A stretch of 64,000 nt of DNA from Rhodopseudomonas pseudopalustris (GCF_900110435.1 NZ_FODT01000004.1:62001-126000); one strand, 5' to 3'; shown: positions 7,801 to 17,259, counted from the first letter of the stretch. Notes: generated by a model not told the origin, from the letters alone. A program made the numbers and translations.

Positions 7801-8738
7801 CCGACGCATTGGCGGCCCACGACATCGCCATCGACGTCAAGGGGCTGACGAAATCCTTCAACGGCCGTGAGGTGGTGCACGACCTGTCGATGCAGGTGAA
7901 GCGCGGCTCGATCTACGGCTTTCTCGGGCCGAACGGCTCCGGCAAGACCACGACGATCCGGATGCTGTGCGGCCTGCTGACGCCGGACAGCGGCGAGGGC
8001 ACCTGCCTCGGCTACGACATCAGGCGCGATGCCGACAAGATCAAGCGTCAGGTCGGCTACATGACCCAGCGCTTCAGCCTCTATCAGGATCTTTCGGTGC
8101 GCGAGAATCTCGAGTTCGTGGCAAGACTCTACGGCGTGCCCGACGCCCGCAATGCTGCGCGCGCGATGATCAAGCGGCTCGGCCTGTCCGGCCGCGAGGA
8201 GCAACTCGCCGGCGAATTGTCGGGCGGCTGGAAGCAGCGGCTGGCGCTCGGCGCCTGCACGCTGCCGAATCCGCAATTGCTGCTGCTCGACGAGCCGACC
8301 GCGGGCGTCGACCCCAAGGCGCGTCGCGACTTCTGGAACGAGATCCACGGCCTCGCCGCCGAAGGGCTCACCGTGCTGGTGTCGACCCACTACATGGACG
8401 AGGCCGAGCGCTGTCACGAGATCGCCTACATCGCCTACGGCGCTCTGCTCGCGCACGGCACCGTCGACGAAGTGATCGCCAAATCCGCGTTGGCGACCTG
8501 GGTCGTCACCGGCGAGGGTCTGAGCGCGCTGCCCCACGAACTCGCCGGCAAGCCGGGCGTCGACATGGTGGCGCCGTTCGGCACCAGCCTGCACATCTCC
8601 GGCCGCGATCACGCCGCGCTCGAAGCCAGTATCGCGCCATATCGCGGCCAACCCGGCCAGCACTGGCAGCACGGCGCGCCGTCGCTGGAGGACGTGTTCA
8701 TCGAACTGATGAGCCGCACCAAGGACAATTTCCAATGA
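7797..8738 (+). CDS. ABC exporter ATP-binding protein
   Basis: A 313-residue ABC-2 type ATPase. Walker A GPNGSGKTT begins at about residue 44, the signature LSGGWKQR is at about 141-148, Walker B LLLLDEPTAG at about 161-170, and the H-loop is in VSTHYMDEAERC. It energises the permease encoded directly downstream (ATGA overlap) and resembles YbhF/DrrA-class drug exporters. The C-terminal ~80 residues form the extra domain typical of ABC-2 exporters. The substrate is unknown. Confidence 0.9.
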   Translation: MTDALAAHDIAIDVKGLTKSFNGREVVHDLSMQVKRGSIYGFLGPNGSGKTTTIRMLCGLLTPDSGEGTCLGYDIRRDADKIKRQVGYMTQRFSLYQDLSVRENLEFVARLYGVPDARNAARAMIKRLGLSGREEQLAGELSGGWKQRLALGACTLPNPQLLLLDEPTAGVDPKARRDFWNEIHGLAAEGLTVLVSTHYMDEAERCHEIAYIAYGALLAHGTVDEVIAKSALATWVVTGEGLSALPHELAGKPGVDMVAPFGTSLHISGRDHAALEASIAPYRGQPGQHWQHGAPSLEDVFIELMSRTKDNFQ

Positions 8739-9907
8739 GCGCCGAGGAGGACCATCCAACCGGCCGCATCGCGCCGATCCAGGCTCGATCCTTCGGGTTC
8801 CTGCGTCGCACCTACGCGATGCTGGTCAAGGAGTTGATTCAGCTTCGCCGCGATCGTCTCACCTTCGCGATGATCATCATCATTCCGGTGATGCAGCTTC
8901 TGCTGTTCGGCTACGCCATCAACACCACGCCGCGGCATCTGCCGACCGCAGTGCTGCTGCAGGAAGACTCCGATCTGGGCCGCTCGATCCTGAAAGCGCT
9001 GGAGAACACCTCGTATTTCAAGTTCACCCAGCAGGTGCACACCGTCGCGGAGTTCGACAATCTGCTGCTGTCGGGCAAGGTGCTGTTCGGCGTCGAGATC
9101 CCGCGCGGCTTCGAGCGCGCGGTCCGGCGCGGCGAGAGGCCGGCAATTCTGGTCGCCGCCGACGCCACCGATCCGGTCGCCGCGGGCTCCGCGCTGTCGG
9201 CGCTCGGCGCGATCGTGCAGACCGCGCTCGAACACGACCGCGTCGCCGGCGAGCCCGGCGATCCGCCGTTCGAGATCCGCGCCCATGCGCGCTACAACCC
9301 GGCGGCTTCGTCGCGCCTCAACATCGTCCCCGGACTGGTCGGCACCATCCTGACCATGACGATGCTGATCTTCACCGCATTGTCGGTGACGCGCGAGATC
9401 GAGCGCGGCACGATGGAGAATTTGCTGTCGATGCCGATCACCCCGGTCGAGGTGATGCTCGGCAAGATCCTGCCCTATGTCGTGGTCGGCTTCATCCAGG
9501 CGTCGCTGATCATCGGCATCGGCGTGCTGCTGTTCGGCGTGCCGGTGCGCGGCAGCCTGGCGATGCTGGCGCTGCTGTCGACCCTGTTCATCACCACCAA
9601 TCTGGCGATCGGCTACACCTTCTCGACCCTGGTGCAGAACCAGCTGCAGGCGATGCAGGCCTCGATGATGTTCTTCCTGCCGTCGATCCTTCTGTCCGGC
9701 TTCATGTTTCCGTTCGCGGGGATGCCGGCCTGGGCGCAAATTGTCGGCGAATGTCTGCCGCTGACGCACTACCTGCGGATCGTCCGGGCGATCATGCTGA
9801 AGGGGTCCACGCTGGAGAATCTGCGCTACGATACGCTGGCGCTGGCGGCCTTGATGCTGGTGGCGATGACGATCGCGGTGACGAGGTTCCGGCGGACGCT
9901 GGACTGA
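8735..9907 (+). CDS. ABC-2 type permease
   Basis: A 390-residue inner-membrane permease of the YbhS/YbhR class. One transmembrane segment lies near the N-terminus (FAMIIIIPVMQLLLFGYAI), then comes a large periplasmic domain of about 170 residues, then about five C-terminal helices. The conserved EIERGTMENLLSMPITPVEVMLGKILPY, diagnostic of ABC-2 permeases, follows the second helix. It is the last gene of the TetR-HlyD-ATPase-permease operon. The start is ATG 8735 overlapping the ATPase stop. Confidence 0.9.
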   Translation: MSAEEDHPTGRIAPIQARSFGFLRRTYAMLVKELIQLRRDRLTFAMIIIIPVMQLLLFGYAINTTPRHLPTAVLLQEDSDLGRSILKALENTSYFKFTQQVHTVAEFDNLLLSGKVLFGVEIPRGFERAVRRGERPAILVAADATDPVAAGSALSALGAIVQTALEHDRVAGEPGDPPFEIRAHARYNPAASSRLNIVPGLVGTILTMTMLIFTALSVTREIERGTMENLLSMPITPVEVMLGKILPYVVVGFIQASLIIGIGVLLFGVPVRGSLAMLALLSTLFITTNLAIGYTFSTLVQNQLQAMQASMMFFLPSILLSGFMFPFAGMPAWAQIVGECLPLTHYLRIVRAIMLKGSTLENLRYDTLALAALMLVAMTIAVTRFRRTLD

Positions 9908-9935
9908 GGCGGACGTCAGGATTGGGGAGCGTCCG

Positions 9936-11258
9936 ATGCAAATGCCGTGGCGACTGGCGTCGCCGACCTCGTCGCAGCGCTCGACGTTGTCGGATGATCT
10001 TCGCAGCGCGCTGACGCGCGAGATTCTGCGGACCGAATTGCTGCGGGCGACGGTGCTCCTGATCACCGTCTCGCTGCTGATGACGAGCATGCTCGTCTCG
10101 TATTGGATGTTCCCCTGGGCGATCGAGAAGATCTGGCGCGGACAGTTTTCGCCGGCACCACTGCTGGTGTCCTACGTGCCTTTGCTGCTGTTCGAATTGA
10201 GCGTCATCGCGACGCTACGCCGGCGGCTGGCGCTTGGGCGCGACTTGCCGAAAATCGGGCGCTACATCGGGGTGTTGGTCGAAACCAGCCTGCCGACGGT
10301 CGGCCTCTATATGCACATGAACATCATGGGGTCTGCGCAGGCGCTCGCCTTCGCCGTTCCGTTCGCCTATTTCATCTTCATCATCCTGTCGACGCTGTGG
10401 CTCGATTTCCGGCTGTCGCTGTTCACCGGATTCGTCGCCGCTGCCGAACTGCTCGCGATGGCGATGTTGTATCACCCGCCGGGATTTGCTGACGACCCGC
10501 CGCCTGATCTCGCCTTCCATTTGATCCGCAGCGTTGTGATCCTGACTTGTGGCGTCCTCGCCGGTGCGGTGGGGGCGCAGCTACGCCGGCAGTTCGAATC
10601 GTCGATCGCAGCCGCCGGTGCGCGCGATCACATCACCAATTTGTTCGGCCAGCATGTTTCGCCGCAAGTGGTCGACCAACTGCTCGCAGCGGGGACCCAG
10701 GTCACCGGCGAGACCCGCAAGGTCGTGGTGATGTTCGTCGATTTCCGCAACTTCACCCGCGACGCGCGGGTGCGGTTGCCGGGCGAGGTGGTGGTGCGGC
10801 TCGACGAGGCCTTCGCGGTGCTGATCGACATTCTCGAGCGCCACGGCGGCATCGTGAACAAGTTTCTGGGCGACGGATTTCTCGCGCTGTTCGGCGCGCC
10901 GATCGAGGATGCGCGCGCGGCTCCGCGCGCCGTGGCGGCGGCGCGCGAGATGCTGGCCGCGATGGACGAGCACAATGCGGGACAGGATTGGCCGCTGCGG
11001 ATGGGCATCGGCATTCATATCGGCGACGTGGTGGTCGGTACCGTCGGTTCGCCGCGGCGCAAGGAATACACGGTGATCGGCGACACCGTGAATTTCGCCT
11101 CGCGGCTCGAATCCCTCAACAAGGAATTCGGCACGCAGCTCCTGATTTCGTCGGCGATCCGCGACGAGCTCGACGCGGGGGCGAGCGACGCCGAGCTGCT
11201 CGGCAGCGTTCCGATACGTGGCTACGCCGAGCCGATGGCGGTGTGGCGGCTGGGTTGA
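9936..11258 (+). CDS. Membrane-bound class III adenylate/guanylate cyclase
   Basis: A 440-residue protein with about six transmembrane helices in residues 35-215 and a C-terminal class III cyclase domain (~260-440). Catalytic features are visible: metal-binding Asp269 in MFVDFRNFT, Asp313 in NKFLGDGF, the adenine-selecting Lys309, and transition-state residues Asn386 and Arg390 in GDTVNFASR. It should make cAMP from ATP in response to a membrane signal. It is only 28 bases after the efflux permease and may be co-transcribed, though a functional link is not evident. Confidence 0.85.
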   Translation: MQMPWRLASPTSSQRSTLSDDLRSALTREILRTELLRATVLLITVSLLMTSMLVSYWMFPWAIEKIWRGQFSPAPLLVSYVPLLLFELSVIATLRRRLALGRDLPKIGRYIGVLVETSLPTVGLYMHMNIMGSAQALAFAVPFAYFIFIILSTLWLDFRLSLFTGFVAAAELLAMAMLYHPPGFADDPPPDLAFHLIRSVVILTCGVLAGAVGAQLRRQFESSIAAAGARDHITNLFGQHVSPQVVDQLLAAGTQVTGETRKVVVMFVDFRNFTRDARVRLPGEVVVRLDEAFAVLIDILERHGGIVNKFLGDGFLALFGAPIEDARAAPRAVAAAREMLAAMDEHNAGQDWPLRMGIGIHIGDVVVGTVGSPRRKEYTVIGDTVNFASRLESLNKEFGTQLLISSAIRDELDAGASDAELLGSVPIRGYAEPMAVWRLG

Positions 11259-11314
11259 CGGCCTGTGGCGTCGGCTTCGGCGGCGTCTGCGGCCGAACGA
11301 TCGCGATGCGTATT

Positions 11315-12319
11315 TCAGAGGCGCATTTGCGTGGCGAGCCGTCCGTAGCCGCCGCAGCGGCCGAAACTGTCTCTGACATAGCCGAACGCCGCGGACCATT
11401 CGAAGGGGCCGGACTGCAGCCCGGTGAGGTGAATGCCGAACCTCGTCTGCCGGCTGAACTCGTCGCGCGATCCGGATAGTTCGGGCCCGAGCCAGAACGC
11501 GTCGATCAACCGCCAGCCGGCGGCGGCGCGGAAGCCGTAGCCGCTGGCGATCGTGGCGGCGTAGAACGAGGCGGCGAGCATCAGTTCCGGGATCGGCTGC
11601 GCCCAGGTCTCCGCGGCGATACGCAACCCGAGATGCGCACCGCGCCATTTTGCCGTGAGGCTGTCGGGGGTGAGCTTGTGGTTCTCGAAATCGGGGCCGA
11701 CGAACAGCTTCACTTCGAACTCGCCGCGTTTGAAGCGCCAGCCTGGCAGCAGCGCGGCGCGGAAAATCTCCGTGGTATAGGTGCGGCTGCGCGTGCGATA
11801 GCTATCGAGGCCGTTGGACATCGACAGGCGGAGGATGAAGCCGTCGTCGTTCAGGCCGTTCGTGGCCCAATGCAGGCCGGCGTAGTTGGAGACGCCGTTG
11901 CGCCACAGATCGTAGCCGCCGAACAACAGGACCTGATCGGCCTTGGAGCCACCGCTGAGCGGATCGACCGATGCGGGACTGGAGGCTGAAAACAGCTCGG
12001 TCGAGGGCGAAAGCGATGCCGAAGACATCGTGTCCTCGAACCCCCAGAGGTCGAAAGCGGGCGACTGAACCTCGCCAGCTCCGAACCCACCATTTCCAAA
12101 CTCGCCGGCTCCGAACTCACCTTGGCCGAAATCCTCAGCCTCGGCAGACCCAGGGGGCAACTGACCGGGATTATTCGTCTGACCGGGATTGTTCGCCTGC
12201 GCATCAGCGCCGAACGGCGGCGCAGACGAGCCAAGCAGTTGCGCAGTCGCGGCGATTTGTCCGGCCAGGATAGCCGTGGCGACGCCAAACGCGCGCACCC
12301 AACCGACAAAACGCACCAC
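11315..12319 (-). CDS. BcsS-like cellulose biosynthesis-associated outer-membrane protein
   Basis: A 334-residue protein with an N-terminal signal sequence (VATAILAGQIAATAQ). Residues ~60-85 hold a low-complexity stretch of degenerate EFGxGE units. The C-terminal ~210 residues (FGGYDLWRNGVSNYAGLHWATNG, FKRGEFEVKLFVGPDFENHKLTP, LDAFWLGPE-like strands) fit the CBP_BcsS family, beta-rich proteins found near bacterial cellulose synthase genes in Alphaproteobacteria. No other bcs gene is present in the window. It is convergent with the cyclase gene. Confidence 0.65.
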   Translation of the reverse strand: MVRFVGWVRAFGVATAILAGQIAATAQLLGSSAPPFGADAQANNPGQTNNPGQLPPGSAEAEDFGQGEFGAGEFGNGGFGAGEVQSPAFDLWGFEDTMSSASLSPSTELFSASSPASVDPLSGGSKADQVLLFGGYDLWRNGVSNYAGLHWATNGLNDDGFILRLSMSNGLDSYRTRSRTYTTEIFRAALLPGWRFKRGEFEVKLFVGPDFENHKLTPDSLTAKWRGAHLGLRIAAETWAQPIPELMLAASFYAATIASGYGFRAAAGWRLIDAFWLGPELSGSRDEFSRQTRFGIHLTGLQSGPFEWSAAFGYVRDSFGRCGGYGRLATQMRL

Positions 12320-12390
12320 TACTCATCCAAAACGCAATGACTTGCTCAGAATAAGCAGTGATTAAAACAGCGGTCTTTGCTGTTGTCCAG

Positions 12391-12425
12391 AGCAGGATGA
12401 CGCGTCTTCGACTCGTCATCCTGCT
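12391..12425. repeat. 12-bp perfect inverted repeat
   Basis: The arms agcaggatgacg (12391-12402) and cgtcatcctgct (12414-12425) flank an 11-base loop. The repeat lies upstream of the BcsS-like gene and downstream of the 79-residue minus-strand gene. It is followed at about 12427-12490 by a sequence starting gtttgagcacgatctttccg, which resembles, from memory, a dispersed palindromic repeat of Bradyrhizobiaceae. Confidence 0.55.
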
Positions 12426-12516
12426 CGGGTTCTCGTTTGAGCACGATCTTTCCGAAAGCTGTTATCCACTTATCAGGATTATGCCTCTGCGGGGCGAACG
12501 TAACTGATCGAGCGGG

Positions 12517-12756
12517 TCAGCGCTGGCGGCTCGCGATGACGTGCTCCAGCGCGACGGCGATCTTGCGGTCGATGTCGGTCATGCCGTCGACATAGGCTTC
12601 GGACAGTGACAGACCTTCGGGCGAGGTCGGGTTGGCGCGGGCAATCGTCTCGAAATGATGGCGCAGCTGTTCCGGCGCGGGATGCGCCTTGATGACGGCG
12701 TTCGCAAAATTCAACAACGCCTTGACCTGGCCATTCATGAAGTCGAGTTTGTCCAT
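12517..12756 (-). CDS. Small hypothetical helical protein
   Basis: A 79-residue soluble protein (starts MDKLDFMNGQ), predicted mostly helical, with no signal peptide or membrane segment. AGGAACAGTAGCG precedes the ATG and offers a Shine-Dalgarno. No family is recognised; the phrase HFETIARANPTSPEGLSLSE may be useful as a search seed. It stands alone between the BcsS-like gene and the DUF488 gene. Confidence 0.55.
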   Translation of the reverse strand: MDKLDFMNGQVKALLNFANAVIKAHPAPEQLRHHFETIARANPTSPEGLSLSEAYVDGMTDIDRKIAVALEHVIASRQR

Positions 12757-12874
12757 CGCTACTGTTCCTTATTTCGTTGCGCGAACCCTATCACTTCGTC
12801 GCCGCCTGGTGATTGATCGGGCGCAAGCGAGAGGCGCAAGCGACAACACGCCGCGGTTGGCGTGTTCCGCCGAA

Positions 12875-13336
12875 CTAGATCTGCGGCGGCAGCAGATTAT
12901 CGACGGCGACGCAGTCGCGCGCGACGATGGTCTCGGCGATCCATTGCCGGTGACATTGCTGATGATCGCGCTCGTAGCACAGGATGCAGACGGGTCCGGT
13001 CTTCATCACCAGCGATGATAATTCGTCGAGCTGTTCTCGGGCGGCCGGCGTCTTCAGATGAGCCTGATAGATGCTGTGCAGGGTGTCGAACCGACCGCCG
13101 CGCGCGGCGACGCGGCCGTCTTTCGGTGTGCCGAGCCCGCGCAGATGCAGATAGCCGATGCCGCGTTCATCGAGCCCGGCGGCGAGCTGTGTTTTGGAGA
13201 AGCCCGGCCGGCGCGACGACGCCACCGCGCGAACGTCGACCAGCAGCTTGACGCCCGCTCGCTGCAGTTCGTCGAGCACCGCCTTGGCCGGCGTCTGCTC
13301 GTATCCGACGGTGAACAGCGTCTTTGCCTTGGCCAT
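12875..13336 (-). CDS. DUF488-family protein
   Basis: A 153-residue protein of the DUF488 family. Family hallmarks are FTVGYEQTPAKAVLDELQRAGVKLLVDVRAVASSRRPGFSK near the N-terminus and CILCYERDHQQCHR near the C-terminus, the latter a Cys/His cluster. The biochemical role of the family is not established. The ATG at 13336 is chosen because GCAGAGGAT lies about 8 bases upstream; a TTG 27 bases further up is possible. It follows the DUF72 gene by 28 bases on the same strand, a pairing that often recurs in bacteria and suggests an operon. Confidence 0.8.
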   Translation of the reverse strand: MAKAKTLFTVGYEQTPAKAVLDELQRAGVKLLVDVRAVASSRRPGFSKTQLAAGLDERGIGYLHLRGLGTPKDGRVAARGGRFDTLHSIYQAHLKTPAAREQLDELSSLVMKTGPVCILCYERDHQQCHRQWIAETIVARDCVAVDNLLPPQI

Positions 13337-13364
13337 TCGCGCGATCCTCTGCCGACGAAGCAAA

Positions 13365-14168
13365 CTATCCGATCAGCCTGATGAGTTCCATCGCCGCGGC
13401 CGGCGCACGCACCTTGCCCTCATGAATGACATAAGCGAACACGTCGCGCGCCTGTTTCTTGGGCTGGCCGTCGCCGACCTTCGGCAAATCGGCGGGCGCG
13501 CCGCCCTCGGCCCAGGCTTCGAGCCGTTTCGCCCAGGCTTGCAGCGCTTTCGGCGGGTAGCCGGTCTTGATGTCGTCCTGCCCCTTCTGCAGCCGGGCAT
13601 AGACGAAGTCGCCGACCACATCGGCGATCTCCGGATAGGTCGCGTGCTCGGAATACACGACGGGAATGTTGTGCTTTCGTAACAATGCGATGAATTGCGG
13701 CGTGCAGAAACTGTCGTGTCGGACTTCAACGACGTGGCGCAGCTTGCGTCCGTCGATCGCGCGCGGCAGCAAGTCCAGGAACCCGCCGAAATCGGCCTCG
13801 TCGAATTTTTTGGTCGGCGCGAATTGCCACAGCACCGGGCCGAGCCGGTCGCCGAGTTCCAGCACGCCGGAATCGTAGAACCGCTTGATGCTGTCGCCGG
13901 CCTCGGCCAGCACCTTGCGGTTGGTCGCGAACCGTGGACCCTTCAATGAGAACACGAAGCCGTCCGGCACTTCGCTCGCCCATTTGCGGAAACTTTCAGG
14001 CTTTTGCGAGCCGTAGAAAGTACCATTGATTTCAATCGAGGTCAGTTTGGAGGCGGCGTATTCAAGCTCTCGCCGCTGCGGCAGCTTGTCGGGATAGAAT
14101 ACGCCGCGCCACGGCTCGTAGGTCCAGCCGCCGATACCGATGCGTATACTGCCTGCGTTGCCTTTCAT
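13365..14168 (-). CDS. DUF72 (YecE-like) family protein
   Basis: A 267-residue TIM-barrel-like protein. The family pattern is clear: RIGIGGWTYEPWRGVFYP at the N-terminus, LTSIEINGTFYG, FVFSLKGPRFATN, LGPVLWQFAPT, and HVVEVRHDSF. The molecular function of DUF72 is unknown. The ATG at 14168 is chosen because the strong ribosome-binding site GAGGGAGG is about 5 bases upstream; a start at 14189 would add seven residues and bury that site. It heads a probable two-gene unit with the DUF488 gene. Confidence 0.85.
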   Translation of the reverse strand: MKGNAGSIRIGIGGWTYEPWRGVFYPDKLPQRRELEYAASKLTSIEINGTFYGSQKPESFRKWASEVPDGFVFSLKGPRFATNRKVLAEAGDSIKRFYDSGVLELGDRLGPVLWQFAPTKKFDEADFGGFLDLLPRAIDGRKLRHVVEVRHDSFCTPQFIALLRKHNIPVVYSEHATYPEIADVVGDFVYARLQKGQDDIKTGYPPKALQAWAKRLEAWAEGGAPADLPKVGDGQPKKQARDVFAYVIHEGKVRAPAAAMELIRLIG

Positions 14169-14489
14169 GGCGGCCTCCCTCTTGCGCAACGCCAGGTGCG
14201 CACCTATCTTGGTTACAACGGCGAAGCCTATGCTGTTGGCTCACAAGCCACGTACAGGAACGCCGAACGACCACAGAATAGTAGGGAGCGCCGGATGTAC
14301 GCGCACCTGTTGTTCGTGGTCGTTAGCTTTTGAGTGCGGCTTTCTGGTTGTGGCTGCTCGAGTTCGCTTTTTGAGCCGCTTTTTGAGCCACTGGCCGCCC
14401 CGTTTCCCACCCGTTTTCCGTTTCCCGCTGGATATTTGTGGCGGAACGCTGCTTGGCAGCGTCCATGAGCCTCGATATACGCTGGCGCC
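14169..14489. other. Divergent intergenic region, no gene
   Basis: The 321 bases separate the minus-strand DUF72 gene from the plus-strand glycosyltransferase. No convincing coding frame is seen. It contains a 12-bp tandem duplication cgctttttgagc at 14365-14376 and 14377-14388, in a T-rich patch. Promoters for both flanking genes must lie here, but no clear -35/-10 pair was identified. Confidence 0.5.
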
Positions 14490-15623
14490 ATGACGCAAGC
14501 CAGCCCAGCGGTCGCCGGAACGCGCGTGCAGCCATCGGCTGCGCTGCAGTTGTCCGTTGTCGTTCCGACTTTCAACGAACGCGACAATGTCGAGGTGCTG
14601 TTCCGCAAGCTGGAGGCGGCGCTCGCGGGCGTGGCGTGGGAAGTCATCTATGTCGATGACAATTCTCCCGACGGCACCTGGCAGGTGGTGCGCGAACTGG
14701 CCTTGCGCGATCCGCGGGTGCGCTGCATCCGGCGGATCGGGCGGCGCGGCCTCTCGGGCGCCTGCATCGAGGGCATCCTCGCCGCCAGCGCGCCGTTCGC
14801 GGCGGTGATGGACGCCGACCTGCAGCACGACGAAACCCAGCTCGCGAAAATGCTCGACCTGCTGGAGCGTGGCGCCGCCGATCTCGTGGTCGGCAGCCGC
14901 TATATCGCCGGCGGCAGCGCCGACAGCTTCGACCGGCAGCGCGCGGGTTTCAGCGCCTTGGCCACCGCGGTGGCGCGCAAGGTGCTGAAGGTCGAGATCG
15001 CCGATCCGATGAGCGGCTTCTTCATGATCCGCCGCGACCGCTTCGAACAGCTTGCGCCGCAGCTTTCGACCCAGGGCTTCAAGATCCTGCTCGACATCGT
15101 CGCCACCGGGCAGGGCACCCTGCGGACCGTGGAGGTGCCTTTCACGTTCGGCTCGCGGCTGCACGGCGAGAGCAAGCTCGACTCGATGGTGGCGCTGGAT
15201 TTCCTCGGTCTGGTGCTGGCGAAATACAGCAACGACATCCTGTCGCTGCGCTTCATCCTGTTCGCGCTGGTCGGTTCGACCGGCGTCGTCGTCCATTTCC
15301 TGACGCTATATCTGGTGCTGAAGGTGTTCGAGCAGCCGTTCGCCGAGGCGCAGGGGGCGGCGGCGGCGGTGGCGATGACCAGCAACTTCATCCTCAACAA
15401 TTTTCTGACCTATCGCGATCAACGACTGAAGGGTTTTGCGATCCTGCGCGGGCTGCTGTTGTTCTACTTGGTGTGCGGCGTCGGTCTGATCGCCAATGTC
15501 GGCGTCGCCTTCGCGGTGTACAACGAGCACATCACCTGGTGGCTGGCGGGCGCGGCGGGCGCGGTGATGGGCGTGGTCTGGAACTACGCGATGTCGGGCC
15601 TGTTCGTCTGGCGCAAGCGTTGA
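14490..15623 (+). CDS. GT2 glycosyltransferase fused to a GtrA-like membrane domain
   Basis: A 377-residue protein in two parts. Residues ~20-245 are a GT2 dolichyl-/polyprenyl-phosphate mannose synthase-like domain with SVVVPTFNERDN, YVDDNSPDGTW, and the metal-binding MDADLQHDE. The C-terminal ~130 residues hold four hydrophobic helices of the GtrA family (FILFALVGSTGVVVHFLTLYLV onwards). Such fusions load sugar onto undecaprenyl phosphate and help flip it across the inner membrane. The next gene, a GT39-like transferase, would use that lipid-linked sugar. The sugar itself is unknown. Confidence 0.85.
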   Translation: MTQASPAVAGTRVQPSAALQLSVVVPTFNERDNVEVLFRKLEAALAGVAWEVIYVDDNSPDGTWQVVRELALRDPRVRCIRRIGRRGLSGACIEGILAASAPFAAVMDADLQHDETQLAKMLDLLERGAADLVVGSRYIAGGSADSFDRQRAGFSALATAVARKVLKVEIADPMSGFFMIRRDRFEQLAPQLSTQGFKILLDIVATGQGTLRTVEVPFTFGSRLHGESKLDSMVALDFLGLVLAKYSNDILSLRFILFALVGSTGVVVHFLTLYLVLKVFEQPFAEAQGAAAAVAMTSNFILNNFLTYRDQRLKGFAILRGLLLFYLVCGVGLIANVGVAFAVYNEHITWWLAGAAGAVMGVVWNYAMSGLFVWRKR

Positions 15624-15630
15624 TGCGGCG

Positions 15631-17124
15631 ATGACGATGACGGCGCGACGTTTCGTCGGCGGCACCGCTCTGGCCGTCGCCGCCATGGTGGCGCTGCGCC
15701 TCGTCGCCGCGGCGGTGACGCCGCTGACCTTCGACGAAGCCTATTACTGGACCTGGTCGAAGCATCTCGCCGCCTCCTATTTCGATCATCCGCCGATGGT
15801 CGCCTTGGTGATCCGGCTCGGCACGCTGATCGCCGGGGACACCGAATTCGGCGTCCGGCTGATCTCGGTGTTGTTGGCGTTGCCGATGAGCTGGGCGACC
15901 TGGCGCTCTGCGGAATTGCTGTTCGGCGGCGGGCGCCTCGCGTCCCATGCGACGCTGCTGCTCAATGCCACGATGATGGTCTCGATCGGCACCGTGATCG
16001 TGACGCCGGATGCGCCGCTGCTGGCTGCGTCTGCCTTCGTGCTCTATGCCCTCGCGCAGGTGCTGTCGTCCGGAAAAGGCGCGTGGTGGCTTGCGGTCGG
16101 CGTCGCGGTCGGCGCCGGACTGCTGTCGAAATACACCGCCTTGTTCTTCGGCCCGGCGATCTTGATCTGGTTGTTGTGGGTGCCGGAACAGCGGCGCTGG
16201 CTGCTGTCGCCGTGGCCCTATCTCGGCGGCCTGATCGCCTTTGCGATGTTTTCGCCGGTGGTGCTGTGGAATGCCGATCACCAGTGGATTTCATTCGTCA
16301 AGCAGTTCGGCCGCGCCAAGGTCGAGGGCTTCAACCCGGGCTATCTGCTGGAACTGGTCCCGACCCAGTTCGTGCTCGCGACGCCGCTGGTCTACATCCT
16401 CGGCCTGATGGGGCTGTACGCGTTGGCGCGCGGCGCCGGCGCGGCTGGCGCGCGTGTGCTGATCAGCGCGATCGTCTGGACCATCGCGCTGTATTTCGCC
16501 TGGCAGGCGACGCACGATCGGGTCGAGGGAAATTGGCTCAGCGCGCTGTATCCTGCCTTCGCGGTGGCCGGCGCTGTCGCCGCGACCTTCGCGCCATGGG
16601 GCAAGCGGGCGCGGCGCGTGGTCGATGTCTGCATCCGCTGGGCCGCACCGGTCGGCGTGGTGATGTTCGTGCTGGTCGTGGTCCAGGCCAACACCGGCGT
16701 GCTGACCGGCCATCGCCGCGACGCCAGCGTGCGCGCGGTCGGCGTCGGCTTCCCGCAGATCGCCGCCGAGATCGCAGCCGTGCGGGAACGGACCGGGGCG
16801 ACCTGCGTGCTCGCCAATGATTACGGTAATACGGCCTGGCTGGCGTTTTATCTGCCGAAGGGCACCTGCGTCGCGCAGCGCAACGAGCGCTATCGCTGGC
16901 TCGCAGTGCCGCCGCCGACCCCGGAGCAGCTCGCGGGCAAGCTGCTGCTGGTCGGCGAGACCAATGCCGCCGCCCATCCGGCGCTGCGGGCGACGTTCAG
17001 CCGGATCGAGAAGGTCGGCGCGGTCGAGCGCAGGCGGGGGCCGCTGCTGGTCGACACGCTGGAACTGGACATTCTCGAAGGCGCCAAGCGCGACGTGCTC
17101 GACAATTCGCCTCCGGTCTATTGA
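15631..17124 (+). CDS. GT39/ArnT-like membrane glycosyltransferase
   Basis: A 497-residue integral membrane protein with about ten to twelve hydrophobic helices. The first periplasmic loop has LTFDEAYYWTWSKHLAASYFDHPPM, matching the acidic DEAYYW and the DHPP motif of ArnT/PMT-type (GT39/GT83) enzymes. These use a polyprenyl-phosphate sugar to modify lipids or proteins on the periplasmic side. The C-terminal ~120 residues are soluble. It starts 7 bases after the GT2-GtrA gene, so the pair is probably one operon making and transferring a lipid-linked sugar. Confidence 0.85.
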   Translation: MTMTARRFVGGTALAVAAMVALRLVAAAVTPLTFDEAYYWTWSKHLAASYFDHPPMVALVIRLGTLIAGDTEFGVRLISVLLALPMSWATWRSAELLFGGGRLASHATLLLNATMMVSIGTVIVTPDAPLLAASAFVLYALAQVLSSGKGAWWLAVGVAVGAGLLSKYTALFFGPAILIWLLWVPEQRRWLLSPWPYLGGLIAFAMFSPVVLWNADHQWISFVKQFGRAKVEGFNPGYLLELVPTQFVLATPLVYILGLMGLYALARGAGAAGARVLISAIVWTIALYFAWQATHDRVEGNWLSALYPAFAVAGAVAATFAPWGKRARRVVDVCIRWAAPVGVVMFVLVVVQANTGVLTGHRRDASVRAVGVGFPQIAAEIAAVRERTGATCVLANDYGNTAWLAFYLPKGTCVAQRNERYRWLAVPPPTPEQLAGKLLLVGETNAAAHPALRATFSRIEKVGAVERRRGPLLVDTLELDILEGAKRDVLDNSPPVY

Positions 17125-17259
17125 AGCCGGCCCGCGGCCGGTACTTTAGTCTAAACCCTTGATCTGGCACGCTGCCCAGTCGGTTTCGTTTGTGCTAGAG
17201 GCTGCCGCATTCTCCGCCCGCCGGGCGCGCGCCGCGCCATTTCCAACGACACGAGTGAC

